Source: JBMTVN01 sp046047235 (GTDB lineage Bacteria > Verrucomicrobiota > Verrucomicrobiia > Limisphaerales > JAHDYP01). Taken from it: DNA of 64,000 nucleotides. Within the stretch, counting starts at the first letter, position 1, and every line of letters begins with the position of its first letter. The stretch lies in NCBI GenBank assembly GCA_046047235.1, contig JBJOII010000044.1, positions 8,956 to 72,955 of the forward strand, read 5' to 3'. Below are positions 19,290 through 28,083 of this stretch, in pieces. The notes beneath the pieces were generated by a model that did no database searches, was not told where the DNA came from, and was given only the letters and a program-made list of their open reading frames with translations. The position numbers and the translations under genes were made by a program.

Positions 19290-19405
19290 CGATATCCCAT
19301 CTGCGATCTACGATCTGCGATATCCCATCTCCCATCTCCCATATCCTATCTCCCATATCCCATATCCCACCTACGATATCCCATATCCCTCTCCCTCTCC
19401 CTCTC
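19290..19405. repeat. Long heptanucleotide tandem array
   Basis: Fourteen consecutive 7-base units between 19290 and 19387, mostly CCATATC, CCATCTC, CGATATC, CGATCTA or CGATCTG, then a run of CTCTCC hexads. The same unit family occurs at 16146-16187 and, as CTCTCCC, at 41693-41713. Confidence 0.85.
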
Positions 19406-19476
19406 GCGCGAAGCGCACAGCGCTTCGCGCCCCCCCTTGCACCCCCGCGCCCCGCGTGCGATGAATTCACCAAACC

Positions 19477-20624
19477 ATGACCTCCCGCGAACGCATCCTC
19501 GCCGCCCTCAACCACCAACCCACCGACCGGATCCCCATTGACTTCGGCGGCACCCGCCAGTCCGGCATCGCTGTCATCGCCTACCACCTCCTCCGCCAAC
19601 ACCTCAACCTCCCCACCACCAAACCCGCCCGCGTCTTCGACCTCTTCCAGATGCTCGCCGAAATCGACCAGGACGTCGCCGACCGTTTTGGCGCCGACTG
19701 CGTCGGCCTCTACCGCCCCGACATCGCCTTCGGCATCCCCAACCGAGACTGGAAAACCGCCGCACTCTTCGATGGCACCCCGGTCGAGGTCCCCGGCGGA
19801 TACCATCCCGTGCGGGAACCCGATGGCGACCTCGTCCTCTTTCGCAACAACCGCCCCGTGGCCCGCATGCCTCACAACGGTTTCTACTTCGATCGGCTGG
19901 AACAATATCCCGGCGCCACCCTTATCACACTCAATCCACCGCCCTCTTCAACAACACCGACAAAGCCATCGTCGCTCCCTTCGGCCCACCCTACGAACTG
20001 TTCTACGGACTCGGCACAGGCGGATTCGAGAACTGGATGATCACCTTCGCCTCAGAACCGGATTACGTAAAAGAACTCTACCGTAAGCTCGTCGACACCT
20101 GGCTCAGCCACCTCAAACAGTTTCATGGCGCTGTCGGCGACCACATCCACGTCCTCCAAATCTGTGACGACTTCGGCACCCAGAACGCCCCCTTCCTGTC
20201 TCCAAGAATGTTCCGCAACCTCGTCGTACCCGCCTACAAGGAAGGCCTCGATTGGATCCACGCCCACACCAACTGGAAAGTCCTCCTCCACTCCGATGGC
20301 GCCATCCTCCCCCTCATCCCCGATATCATCCATATGGGCGTCGATTGCCTGAACCCCGTCCAAACCAGCGCCACCGGCATGGACCCCGCCGTCCTCAAAC
20401 GTGAATTCGGCAACCAACTCGTCTTCTGGGGCGGTTCCTGTGACCCGCAAACCACCCTCACCCACGGAACACCACGGGAGGTCGCCAAAGAAACAAGGCG
20501 CAATATCGAAACTCTCTCCCCCAACAGCGGCTACGTCTTCGCCCCCATCCACAACATCCAAGCCAATGTGCCGCCCCAGAACATCACGGCACTCTTCGAG
20601 ACGGCACTCAGCTTCCGCCCGTAA
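19477..20624 (+). pseudogene. UroD/MtaA-like methyltransferase gene with frameshift
   Basis: Two plus-strand frames together encode one protein of the uroporphyrinogen decarboxylase superfamily, in the branch that includes corrinoid methyltransferases such as MtaA/CmuA. The first half (from ATG 19477, MTSRERILAALNHQPTDRIP) reads well to about 19926 (PGATLI). The homologous sequence then continues in another frame (TQSTALFNNTDKAIVAPFG) to the stop at 20624. One missing base near 19927 restores a ~382-aa protein with the family features PIDFGGTRQSG, HSDGAILPLIPDI, VFWGGSCD and GYVFAPIHNIQ. The frameshift is either real inactivation or a sequencing error; codon use after the break is still gene-like. 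Related genes are common near sugar and methoxy-compound degradation genes; nothing here fixes the substrate. Confidence 0.8.
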
Positions 20625-20663
20625 AGGTGCGCCCCACCTCCGTGTTCTCCTGCTAGTGGGCAA

Positions 20664-20699
20664 ATCGGTCCGATCGGTCTGATCCGTCTCATCGAACCA
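20664..20699. repeat. 9-bp period tandem repeat (ATCGGTCCG)
   Basis: Four consecutive 9-base units: ATCGGTCCG, ATCGGTCTG, ATCCGTCTC, ATCGAACCA. They lie between two convergent genes. A near-identical array with the same unit order is at 29620-29655. Confidence 0.85.
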
Positions 20700-20707
20700 C
20701 GCCAGCC

Positions 20708-22483
20708 CTACCTCCGTACCCGGTAGAAGCACACGCCACCCCCCTGCTCCGGCGCTACTTCAAACACCAGATGCCCGGGACCGCTCAGTGTCTGCAGGTC
20801 TGACCACTGAGTAGAATCCACTGAACTCTGGAGGGTGTAATCACCCGGAGAGGTCGTGTCCACACTAAGCGTCAGCCCACCGCCTGCGGCATCGAATTGA
20901 ACATCAGTGAATTCTGGCGGCACGACCTCGACCACACTCCGGGCGGTCAGACTTAGATTCAGGGTTTGCGCTGCTCCAAGCAGGATGCCACCCAGCGGGT
21001 TGCCGAGTGCCAGCGTTACCTGCGCATCGTTCCCCGTCATGCCGCCAGGAGGAATGTACACCCGTGCACTGGTAGTCATCTCGCCCTGTTGAAATACAAC
21101 CGTCGGACTCTCAAACTCGAAGTCCACACCCCGCACCGCACCCGAAGTCGAGAGCACACCAATATCGACCGAGACGGGACCTGCAGAAGAACCACTACGA
21201 CTGACCTCGATCCACGCCTCGGTAGCGTCGGAGCCAATCGATGCCGAATTCTGCACCCATTGCACGGCTCCGCCCTGATCACCCACCAACCGCACCATCC
21301 GGTTCAGCTTCACACCGTCAAACTCAATGAACCGTCCCCCTGCCAGAACATAGCCATCTTGCTGTAACGCAATCTCCCGGATCATCGGCAATAACCCTGA
21401 TTTCGGATCCTCTACAGGACCCGTGCCCGGATCAAAATCCAAATCCAACACTCCATCCGGCATGAATCGGGCGATGCATTGCCGCGAAACTCCTTCCACG
21501 GTCCAGAATTGGCCGGCGGCCAGCACCTTCCCATCAGGCTGCACCTTGACTGACAACACTTGCCCTATCGCCGGGTCAATGTGAGGCAGGAAACTGCCAT
21601 CCGGCGTTCCGTCATCCAACAAACGCCCGAGAAAGTACTGCTCACTGCCACCAAACTGGTCAAACCAGCCGCCCACCAGCACCTTGCCGTCCGGCTGCAA
21701 CTCAAGGTCGTAGACGATCTTGTTGGCACCCGCACCTGGATCAAAACTCAGATCCAGTGATCCATCCGGATGCAGCCGTGCAATCCGATTCCTCGTCACC
21801 CCGTTCACCGAAGTAAAATCACCTGCAATCACGATCTTGCCGTCCGGCTGCAATGCCATGGTGTAAACAAAACTGTCCGGCCCCACGCCGGGATCAAAAC
21901 TGAAGTCCAAGGCACCCCCCGGCATAACCCGAGCCAAATACGGACGCCCAACCCCACCGACTTCACCAAAGTAGCCGGAAAGCAAAATGCGCCCGTCAGG
22001 CTGTAGCAGACAGTCAGTAAGATAATCTCCGGGGTTCGGCACAAATGACGCAACCGGGGAACCGTCAACCGTCGCCCGGGACAAATACGGCAGAGCCAAC
22101 CCGCCGTAACTACCCGACCACCCCCCCATCACAATCTCCCCATCCGGCTCCAGCAACACCGTCTCGGTTAACCTCACCAGCCCCCCACCCGGATCCAGCG
22201 ATGCATCCAGCGAACCGTCGGGGTTCAGCCGCGCCAATCCCATGCGGACCGTCGTCCCAACTTTGGTAAAGGCACCAGCAACCACAATCTGCCCATCAGG
22301 TTGCACCGCCATCGAAGTCACCTCAGAGTCAAACCCTCCTCGATTGCCACTCCCGGGATTAAATGAGACATCCACCCCGCCCGGACTCGCGGCGAACAAC
22401 ATCGACATAAAGCTGCCCATGGACAGCACCGCCCCAAACCAGTAACTCAGCCTGACCTCAGGCAAAGGGTCTTTCATCCTCAT
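20708..22483 (-). CDS. Exported delta-60 repeat protein with Calx-beta domain
   Basis: A 591-aa secreted protein. About seven delta-60 type repeats (QPDGKIVIAGDF, QPDGKVLVGGWF, QPDGKVLAAGQF, each followed by RLHPDGSLDLSF-like blocks) form a probable beta-propeller from residue ~40 to ~390. A Calx-beta-like segment (VRGVDFEFESPTVVFQQG) follows at ~430-520, and a C-terminal beta domain ends FYRVRR. I start at the ATG at 22483, where the signal region (FGAVLSMGSFMSMLFAA) follows. The longest frame reaches 22528, but that start lies inside the htpG terminator. Extracellular or surface location is likely. No enzyme motif was seen. It lies downstream of htpG but beyond its terminator, so it is probably independently transcribed. 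Confidence 0.85.
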   Translation of the reverse strand: MRMKDPLPEVRLSYWFGAVLSMGSFMSMLFAASPGGVDVSFNPGSGNRGGFDSEVTSMAVQPDGQIVVAGAFTKVGTTVRMGLARLNPDGSLDASLDPGGGLVRLTETVLLEPDGEIVMGGWSGSYGGLALPYLSRATVDGSPVASFVPNPGDYLTDCLLQPDGRILLSGYFGEVGGVGRPYLARVMPGGALDFSFDPGVGPDSFVYTMALQPDGKIVIAGDFTSVNGVTRNRIARLHPDGSLDLSFDPGAGANKIVYDLELQPDGKVLVGGWFDQFGGSEQYFLGRLLDDGTPDGSFLPHIDPAIGQVLSVKVQPDGKVLAAGQFWTVEGVSRQCIARFMPDGVLDLDFDPGTGPVEDPKSGLLPMIREIALQQDGYVLAGGRFIEFDGVKLNRMVRLVGDQGGAVQWVQNSASIGSDATEAWIEVSRSGSSAGPVSVDIGVLSTSGAVRGVDFEFESPTVVFQQGEMTTSARVYIPPGGMTGNDAQVTLALGNPLGGILLGAAQTLNLSLTARSVVEVVPPEFTDVQFDAAGGGLTLSVDTTSPGDYTLQSSVDSTQWSDLQTLSGPGHLVFEVAPEQGGGVCFYRVRR

Positions 22484-22497
22484 AAACAGATAGGGGC

Positions 22498-22538
22498 AAA
22501 AAAAAGCCCCATCGATGCTCGACGGCAATCGACGGGGC
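22498..22538 (-). terminator. Rho-independent terminator of htpG
   Basis: On the minus strand a 10-bp stem with one G-T pair (GCCCCGTCGA with TCGATGGGGC) is followed by eight T residues, 17 bases after the htpG stop. Confidence 0.92.
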
Positions 22539-22554
22539 AGACTTTAGCTCAATA

Positions 22555-24408
22555 TCACTTCTCCAGCAGCTTCTGCAGCAGCGCGTTGATGCGCTGGAGC
22601 ATCGTGCGGGGATCCTCCAGCAACCCCGCCGCCATCCGCGCATTGTCCAATAACTGCTCGGCAATCTGGCCCGCAAGATCAGCATCCTTCTCCCTCAACC
22701 CGTTCAATCGAACAATGACTTCATGCTTCGGGTTGATCTCAAGGTTCAGACCGCCACCATCCGGAGGCACTACCTCAGAAGCCTGACGCAACGCCTTCAG
22801 CGTGCGTCGCATCGTGGCCGTCATGTGCGGATCCCGATCCATGATCATCGCCGGGCTACCCGTCAAACGCTCGGACACCTTCACTTCCTCAATGGTGCCG
22901 ATCAACCGCTCCTTCAACCACTCGGCCAATGCCTTTGACTCGTCCTCACTCAACCCCGGCTTGCTGTCGTCACCAGGCACCTTGAGATCTGCCTTCTCCG
23001 CCGAAACCAGCTGCTTGCCGTCGTGCTCCCCAATGCGCTCCAGCACAAACTCATCCACCGGGTCACTCAAGATCAATACCTCATACCCCAGAGCCTTGCA
23101 GGCCTCGTAATATGGACTACTCTCCACCGCCTCACGGCTCGTGGCAGGCAAGTAGTAAATCTCCTTCTGCGCCTCAGGCATCCGGCTCACGTACTCCGCA
23201 AGCGAGGTCGTCTGCTCCGCTTCAACCCCCGTGCTCCCGAACCGCAGCAGCTTCCCGATCGACGCCCGGTGATCAAAATCGTTCAGCACCCCTTCCTTCA
23301 GGAAACGGTGATATTCCTTGTGGAACTTCGCGAACTTCTCCGGGTCCTTCTGCGACTGCTCCTCCAGAAACTTGATGAACCTCCCGGTCAACACCCGGTT
23401 CAGCTTCTTCATCAAACCCGTGTCCTGCATGCGCTCACGCGCAACATTCAGCGGCAGATCCTCGCTGTCCACCACGCCACGCAGAAACCGCAACCACTCA
23501 GGCAGCAAACCCTGAGCCTTCGGATCAATCAGCACCTTGCGGCAATACAAATGCACCTCAGGCTCCGCCCGAAACATCCCCAGTGATTCCAAATTCCGCG
23601 CAGGCACAAACAACACGCTCTGCAGCATCAACGGCGCATCAGCATTGAAGTGCAACCTGTAGGTTGGATCCTCCGGATCATGCCCAATGAAATGATAGAA
23701 CTCGTTATACTCCTCCTCCTTCACCTCGCTGCGCTGCCGGGCCCAGATCGCCTGAACGGTGTTCACCCGGTCCCCATCCACCTCAATCGGAAACTGAACA
23801 AAGTTCGAGTAACGCTTGATGATCTGCTTCAGGTTGTCCGCGTCCGCAAACTCCTTCGCGTCCTCCTTCAACGCCAGAATGATCTCCGTCCCGCGAGGCA
23901 GCTCCCCGCACTCAGACAACTCATACCCGTTCGCCCCCTCACTCACCCATTGCCATCCCGACTCCTCCTTGCGCCAGGAACGGGTGCGCACAGTCACCTT
24001 GTCCGCCGCCATGAACGCCGCATAAAAACCCACACCAAATTGCCCAATCAAATGCGCATCCCCGCTCTTCTTCGCCTCAGCCAGCTGCTTGAGAAAAGCC
24101 TTGGTCCCGGAATGCGCAATCGTCCCCAAATTATCCACCAACTCCCCATGCGTCATCCCATCACCCGCATCCTGAATGACAATCGTGTTGGCCTCCTTGT
24201 CCACCTTCACGGTAATCCCGGGCGCGCGGTCTCCATCCTGAACCTCAGCCCCACCAGCCTGCTGGAACCGCAACCGCTCACAGGCGTCCGCCGCATTCGA
24301 AATCAATTCCCTCACAAAGACCTCCCGGTCCGTGTACAGAGAGTGAATCACAATCTCCAGCAACTGCTGGATTTCCGCCTGAAATACATGTTTTTCTGCT
24401 GTGCTCAT
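22555..24408 (-). CDS. htpG: Molecular chaperone HtpG (Hsp90)
   Basis: A 617-aa cytosolic Hsp90 ATPase that remodels client proteins. The ATP pocket is clear: ELISNAADACERLRF, DAGDGMTHGELVDNLGTIAH and GQFGVGFYAAFMAADKV. The middle domain holds PLNVARERMQD and the catalytic-loop region. The C-terminal dimerisation part (SPAMIMDRDPHMTATMRR) is complete. I start at the ATG at 24408 (MSTAEKHVFQAEI), the usual HtpG beginning; the longer frame to 24450 adds a non-conserved leader. Its transcript ends at the strong hairpin at 22498-22538. The 93-base gap after nuoI may carry its own promoter; no CIRCE element was seen. Confidence 0.97.
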   Translation of the reverse strand: MSTAEKHVFQAEIQQLLEIVIHSLYTDREVFVRELISNAADACERLRFQQAGGAEVQDGDRAPGITVKVDKEANTIVIQDAGDGMTHGELVDNLGTIAHSGTKAFLKQLAEAKKSGDAHLIGQFGVGFYAAFMAADKVTVRTRSWRKEESGWQWVSEGANGYELSECGELPRGTEIILALKEDAKEFADADNLKQIIKRYSNFVQFPIEVDGDRVNTVQAIWARQRSEVKEEEYNEFYHFIGHDPEDPTYRLHFNADAPLMLQSVLFVPARNLESLGMFRAEPEVHLYCRKVLIDPKAQGLLPEWLRFLRGVVDSEDLPLNVARERMQDTGLMKKLNRVLTGRFIKFLEEQSQKDPEKFAKFHKEYHRFLKEGVLNDFDHRASIGKLLRFGSTGVEAEQTTSLAEYVSRMPEAQKEIYYLPATSREAVESSPYYEACKALGYEVLILSDPVDEFVLERIGEHDGKQLVSAEKADLKVPGDDSKPGLSEDESKALAEWLKERLIGTIEEVKVSERLTGSPAMIMDRDPHMTATMRRTLKALRQASEVVPPDGGGLNLEINPKHEVIVRLNGLREKDADLAGQIAEQLLDNARMAAGLLEDPRTMLQRINALLQKLLEK

Positions 24409-24501
24409 CGTTCTGGGTATATTGACGTTTCGTAAATACAGAGGACCCAACGAAACCTCAGGACCGAAGACAACCGCCTGAACCGCTGGTCAGGTCCCTG
24501 A

Positions 24502-25122
24502 TTAGCCTTTGGAGGCGGGGGCGTCCGCCTTGGCCGCCTCCGCCTTGGCCGCCTCCGCCTTAGCCGCCGCTGCAGCCTTAGCCGCAGCCGCCGCCTTGAC
24601 TTTGTCCGCCGCCGCCTGAAGCCGCCCGTCTACCTCCGCAGCCTCAGTCGGGTGAATCTTGTGATAATGCGAGTTGGACTTCGCCAGCATATGCTTGTCC
24701 AACAGCAGGCCGCCAAAACGGTCCTGGTTCCCCAACTCAAAGTCATTGTCCATCTTGATGGAATCAAACGGACACACCTCCACGCAAATCTGGCAGCTCA
24801 TGCAAACCGAGATGTCGATATCAAACACCTTCGGCTGGAACTGCATCTTACCGACATAATCCGGCTTCTTGACCGTATCCTTGACGATATAGATGCATTT
24901 TGGCGGGCATTCCTTTTCACAGATCTGGCAGGCCACACAACGGAGACCCGCCATCGGATCATCACCGTCAAAAACCAGAAACGGAAAGCTGCGTGAGTTT
25001 TCCGGCAGGGGCGATTGCTCCTCAGGATACTGCACGGTCACAAGACGGTCCTCCGAAACATAGCTCCCGACCAGATTCCTGGCCGTCTCGACCATGCCTT
25101 GAATGATGCCTTCTCCCAACAT
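24502..25122 (-). CDS. nuoI: NADH-quinone oxidoreductase subunit I
   Basis: A 206-aa peripheral-arm subunit of respiratory complex I, carrying clusters N6a and N6b. The two 4Fe-4S motifs are plain: CVACQICEKECPPKC and CMSCQICVEVCP. The N-terminus (IIQGMVETARNLVGSYV) matches the family. Unusual is a C-terminal tail of about 45 residues made only of Ala, Lys, Glu and Asp in AAAAAKAEAAKAEAAKA style, probably a flexible or helical extension. It follows nuoD by 35 bases in one operon. The next genes expected in a full nuo set (E, F, G, H, J-N) are absent; htpG follows. Confidence 0.93.
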   Translation of the reverse strand: MLGEGIIQGMVETARNLVGSYVSEDRLVTVQYPEEQSPLPENSRSFPFLVFDGDDPMAGLRCVACQICEKECPPKCIYIVKDTVKKPDYVGKMQFQPKVFDIDISVCMSCQICVEVCPFDSIKMDNDFELGNQDRFGGLLLDKHMLAKSNSHYHKIHPTEAAEVDGRLQAAADKVKAAAAAKAAAAAKAEAAKAEAAKADAPASKG

Positions 25123-25157
25123 GCTGCGTTGCTCCTATATGACTGTTCTCAAAACGA

Positions 25158-26360
25158 CTAGCGATCCACCTCGCCCAGCACAATATCCACGCTGCCGAGA
25201 ATCGCAACTACGTCCGCCACCAGATGCCCCAGACACATGTCTTCCAACACGGTGAGGTTGATCAGGCTCGGCGGCCTGATCCGATAGCGGTAGGGATTCG
25301 GGCTTCCGTCGCTGACCAGGTAAAAACCCAACTCGCCTTTCGGCCCCTCAATCCGACCATAGACCTCCCCTGCGGGGGGCCTGAAACCACGAAGCTTGAC
25401 CTTGGGATCCACGATCGGTCCCTCCGGAATATCGCGCAGCGCCTGCCGCAGGATTTTTACGGACTCGCGCATCTCCAGCACCCGAACCATGTAACGGTCG
25501 TAAACGTCCCCGTGGTCTCCCAGCGGAACCTTGAACTCGAACCGGTCGTAAATCCCGTAACGGTCTACCTTGCGCAAATCATAATTCACACCAGTCGCCC
25601 GCAGCATCGGCCCGGTAATGCCAGCACTCACAGCCAGCTCCGGACTCAGGCAACCCACTCCCTGTGTCCGGGCCATGAGGATCTCGTTCCCCGCCAGAAA
25701 CCGTTCATACTCGTCCAGGAACGCGGGGGTGGCCTCAACGACCTTCCTCGCCGCATCCAGCCAGCCGGCAGGCACATCACAGCGGCAACCGCCAAAGCGC
25801 ATGTAGTTGCACATCATGCGCGCCCCGCTCGCCGACTCAAACAAGTCGAGAATCTTCTCCCGCTCACGAAACGCATACATCAACGGCGTCCCGCTCGCCC
25901 CCAGATCCTGCACCAGAAAACCAATCAAACAGGCGTGGTTCTGCAACCGCGTCAACTCCGCCATGATCACCCGCAAATACTCCGCCCGCTCCGGCGGAGT
26001 AATGCCCGTCAACTTCTCCACGGCCAGCGCATATCCCCAGTTGTTCGTCATCGAACAAAAATAATCCAACCGGTCCGTATAAGGCATCGACGCCAAATAC
26101 GTCGTCCCCTCAGCAATCTTCTCGTGGTTCCGGTGCAAATAGCCAAACACCGGCTTCAACTTCACCACGCGCTCCCCGTCCAAAACCACGTCCATCCGGA
26201 ACACACCGTGCGTCGACGGATGATGCGGCCCCATAGCCACTTCCAACAACTCGCCGTCCCCCTCATCCCCGGAGTCCTTCGGCCGCACCTCATACGTGGC
26301 ACCACCAAAACCTGCAGGCTCCGGCACCGTCGCCGGATCGGGCTCAGCTTGACGAATCAT
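25158..26360 (-). CDS. nuoD: NADH-quinone oxidoreductase subunit D
   Basis: A 400-aa 49-kDa-type subunit that helps form the quinone site of complex I. Diagnostic blocks are MGPHHPSTHGVFR, YLHRNHEKIAE, DRLDYFCSMTNNWGYA, LQDLG-like VQDLGASGTPLMYAF, GSVDIVLGEVDR at the end. The N-terminal ~35 residues are acidic and variable. The ATG overlaps the nuoC stop by four bases (ATGA), so the two are coupled. Nothing is missing compared with the family. Confidence 0.96.
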   Translation of the reverse strand: MIRQAEPDPATVPEPAGFGGATYEVRPKDSGDEGDGELLEVAMGPHHPSTHGVFRMDVVLDGERVVKLKPVFGYLHRNHEKIAEGTTYLASMPYTDRLDYFCSMTNNWGYALAVEKLTGITPPERAEYLRVIMAELTRLQNHACLIGFLVQDLGASGTPLMYAFREREKILDLFESASGARMMCNYMRFGGCRCDVPAGWLDAARKVVEATPAFLDEYERFLAGNEILMARTQGVGCLSPELAVSAGITGPMLRATGVNYDLRKVDRYGIYDRFEFKVPLGDHGDVYDRYMVRVLEMRESVKILRQALRDIPEGPIVDPKVKLRGFRPPAGEVYGRIEGPKGELGFYLVSDGSPNPYRYRIRPPSLINLTVLEDMCLGHLVADVVAILGSVDIVLGEVDR

Positions 26361-27004
26361 CGCGCACCCCCTTCCGGTTGCGCCGCACGGCGAGCCTCAG
26401 CCCGCTTCAACACCTCGTCGTGCGGCGTAGGCTCATACTCAAAATCGTCTGGATCGACGTAATCCTTGCGCATCGGATAATCCACAAAATCGTCCCACAT
26501 CAACAACCGGCGCAAATCCGGATGCCCCTCAAACTGAATACCGTAAAGGTCATAAATCTCCCGCTCCTGCAGTTCGCAGCTGCGCCAAACCGAAGTCAGG
26601 GAAGGCAACTGCACCTTCTCAGCGCGATCCTCCGTCCGCGCACGCAAAATCACAGGCCCGTGCCTCAGTGCGACCGAGTAAAGGTGATACACCGCCTCAA
26701 GGTATCCCGGATGCTGGATCTCGATCGTGTCCTGAAACACCTTCTCCTCCCCGTCCACCACCCGCGTCACCTCCACCTTCTGCTTCTCCACCCGCGGCAA
26801 CCAGTCCGTCCCCGTCACGTTGGATGCCATGTCAAACTTCCACCCCTCACCATCACGAAGCGCCAGCGCCACGTCCCGCAAATGTTGCCGGCTCACCCGA
26901 AGCGACGGCTGGTCCGCCACCGCCTCATTGGCAATAATCTCCAACACGGCATCCGGAAACAACTCCTTCAACCGCTCCACAATGGGTTCAAGCACCTTCA
27001 TCAA
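26357..27004 (-). CDS. nuoC: NADH-quinone oxidoreductase subunit C
   Basis: A 215-aa 30-kDa-type peripheral subunit of complex I. The conserved core is SVWRSCELQEREIYDLYG followed by IQFEGHPDLRRLLMWDDF, which matches the family signature with a cysteine in place of the more usual residue. The C-terminus is charged and probably disordered. The start is one of two adjacent ATGs at 27004 and 27001. It lies 18 bases after nuoB and overlaps nuoD by four bases. Confidence 0.94.
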   Translation of the reverse strand: MMKVLEPIVERLKELFPDAVLEIIANEAVADQPSLRVSRQHLRDVALALRDGEGWKFDMASNVTGTDWLPRVEKQKVEVTRVVDGEEKVFQDTIEIQHPGYLEAVYHLYSVALRHGPVILRARTEDRAEKVQLPSLTSVWRSCELQEREIYDLYGIQFEGHPDLRRLLMWDDFVDYPMRKDYVDPDDFEYEPTPHDEVLKRAEARRAAQPEGGAR

Positions 27005-27022
27005 AACTCCAAACTCACTGCC

Positions 27023-27637
27023 TTAACGCACCACCTTCGGCGGATCCCAAACCCCCTCGTTCGACGCCGGCACCAAATCATGCGCCCCCGGAACAGGGAC
27101 CGGAAACTCGCTCTTACCATCCTGCCGCAAATGCCTCGGCCGCCCCTCCCCCGTCAAAGCCTGATGGTCAATCTTCTGCTGCAATAACATGAATGCGTGA
27201 ATCAACGCCTCCGGACGCGGCGGACACCCCGGAATGTGAATGTCCACGGGTATATACCGGTCAATCCCCTTCAACACGTTGTAGCCCTGCTTGAACGGAC
27301 CGCCCGAAATCGCACAAGCCCCCATCGCAATCACATACTTCGGCTCCGGCATCTGGTTATACAATCGCACCACCTGCGGAGCCATCTTCTTGGTCACCGT
27401 ACCCGCCACAATCATCAGGTCCGCCTGACGCGGCGATGGCCGGAATACCTCCGCCCCAAACCGGGCCAAATCGTGGCGCGCCATCGTCGTCGCAATCATC
27501 TCAATCGCACAACAGGCCAAACCAAACTGCATCGGCCAAATCGAGTTGCGTCGACCCCAATTGTAGAGCTCCTGCAGGGACGTCGTGAAGATGCCCTGCT
27601 TGCTCATCTCACTGCGCAAGCCTTCGTCAATCGCCAT
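27023..27637 (-). CDS. nuoB: NADH-quinone oxidoreductase subunit B
   Basis: A 204-aa subunit carrying cluster N2, the last iron-sulphur centre before quinone. The ligands are visible in FGLACCAIEM (two cysteines), MGACAISGG and IPGCPPRPE. The C-terminal ~40 residues beyond the core are variable and rich in Pro and Gly. Start ATG 27637; an internal ATG (MSKQGIFTTSLQEL) is a possible shorter start. Gaps of 33 bases to nuoA and 18 to nuoC show one operon. Confidence 0.96.
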   Translation of the reverse strand: MAIDEGLRSEMSKQGIFTTSLQELYNWGRRNSIWPMQFGLACCAIEMIATTMARHDLARFGAEVFRPSPRQADLMIVAGTVTKKMAPQVVRLYNQMPEPKYVIAMGACAISGGPFKQGYNVLKGIDRYIPVDIHIPGCPPRPEALIHAFMLLQQKIDHQALTGEGRPRHLRQDGKSEFPVPVPGAHDLVPASNEGVWDPPKVVR

Positions 27638-27670
27638 GTTCTATCCGGATATCACCCTGAAAACGGGTCG

Positions 27671-28066
27671 TTAACGCCACTGCAGAACACCCTTCTGCCA
27701 TGCCCACACCAGGCCCTCCACCAAAAGAAATACAAATATAAACAGCGCCACCATCGCTCCCCAACCCAAACCACTCACCGCCACCGCAGCCGGCAAAAGA
27801 AACACCGACTCCACGTCAAAAATCAAAAACACGATCGCATAAAGCAGATACTCCGAACGAAAACGGATCCATGCCTCGCCCTTCGATTCCAACCCGCACT
27901 CATAGGTGGCATTCTTGATCGGCCCACTCTTCTGCGGCGAAAACCAAATCGCCCAAAGCCGGGCCAGCACCAACGGCCCAACACCAAAGGCCACGGCAGC
28001 GCCAAGAAGCACCACCAGAATCATCCACGGTTGCGGTTCACTCGCAGGCATACTCTTCAACTCCAA
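27671..28066 (-). CDS. nuoA: NADH-quinone oxidoreductase subunit A
   Basis: A 131-aa membrane subunit of complex I with three hydrophobic helices (residues ~14-40, ~70-95, ~100-125). The conserved cytoplasmic loop YECGLESKGEA and FDVESVFLLPAAV are intact, including the Glu and Asp near the quinone channel. Start ATG 28066; an ATG six codons in is possible. It follows a 92-aa gene by 17 bases, which may therefore belong to the same transcript. Confidence 0.95.
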   Translation of the reverse strand: MELKSMPASEPQPWMILVVLLGAAVAFGVGPLVLARLWAIWFSPQKSGPIKNATYECGLESKGEAWIRFRSEYLLYAIVFLIFDVESVFLLPAAVAVSGLGWGAMVALFIFVFLLVEGLVWAWQKGVLQWR

Positions 28067-28083
28067 ACATTCGCACCATGAAA

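Larger units (their letters stand above)
19115..19476. other. Repeat-filled intergenic region
   Basis: A 362-base gap between divergent genes. Most of it is short-period repeat: a degenerate 9-base array (about 19243-19285) and a long 7-base array (19290-19387) passing into CTCTCC hexads to about 19405. No convincing open frame, tRNA or terminator was found. Confidence 0.7.

Noticed and set aside
19290..19405. CRISPR array
   Set aside because: Units are only seven bases with no spacers and no cas genes nearby.
22484..22528. Longer start of the delta-60 protein
   Set aside because: This part lies within the htpG terminator and has no signal-like sequence; the ATG at 22483 fits better.
25224..26462. 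412-codon plus-strand frame opposite nuoD
   Set aside because: Shadow with no family features; nuoD motifs are complete.
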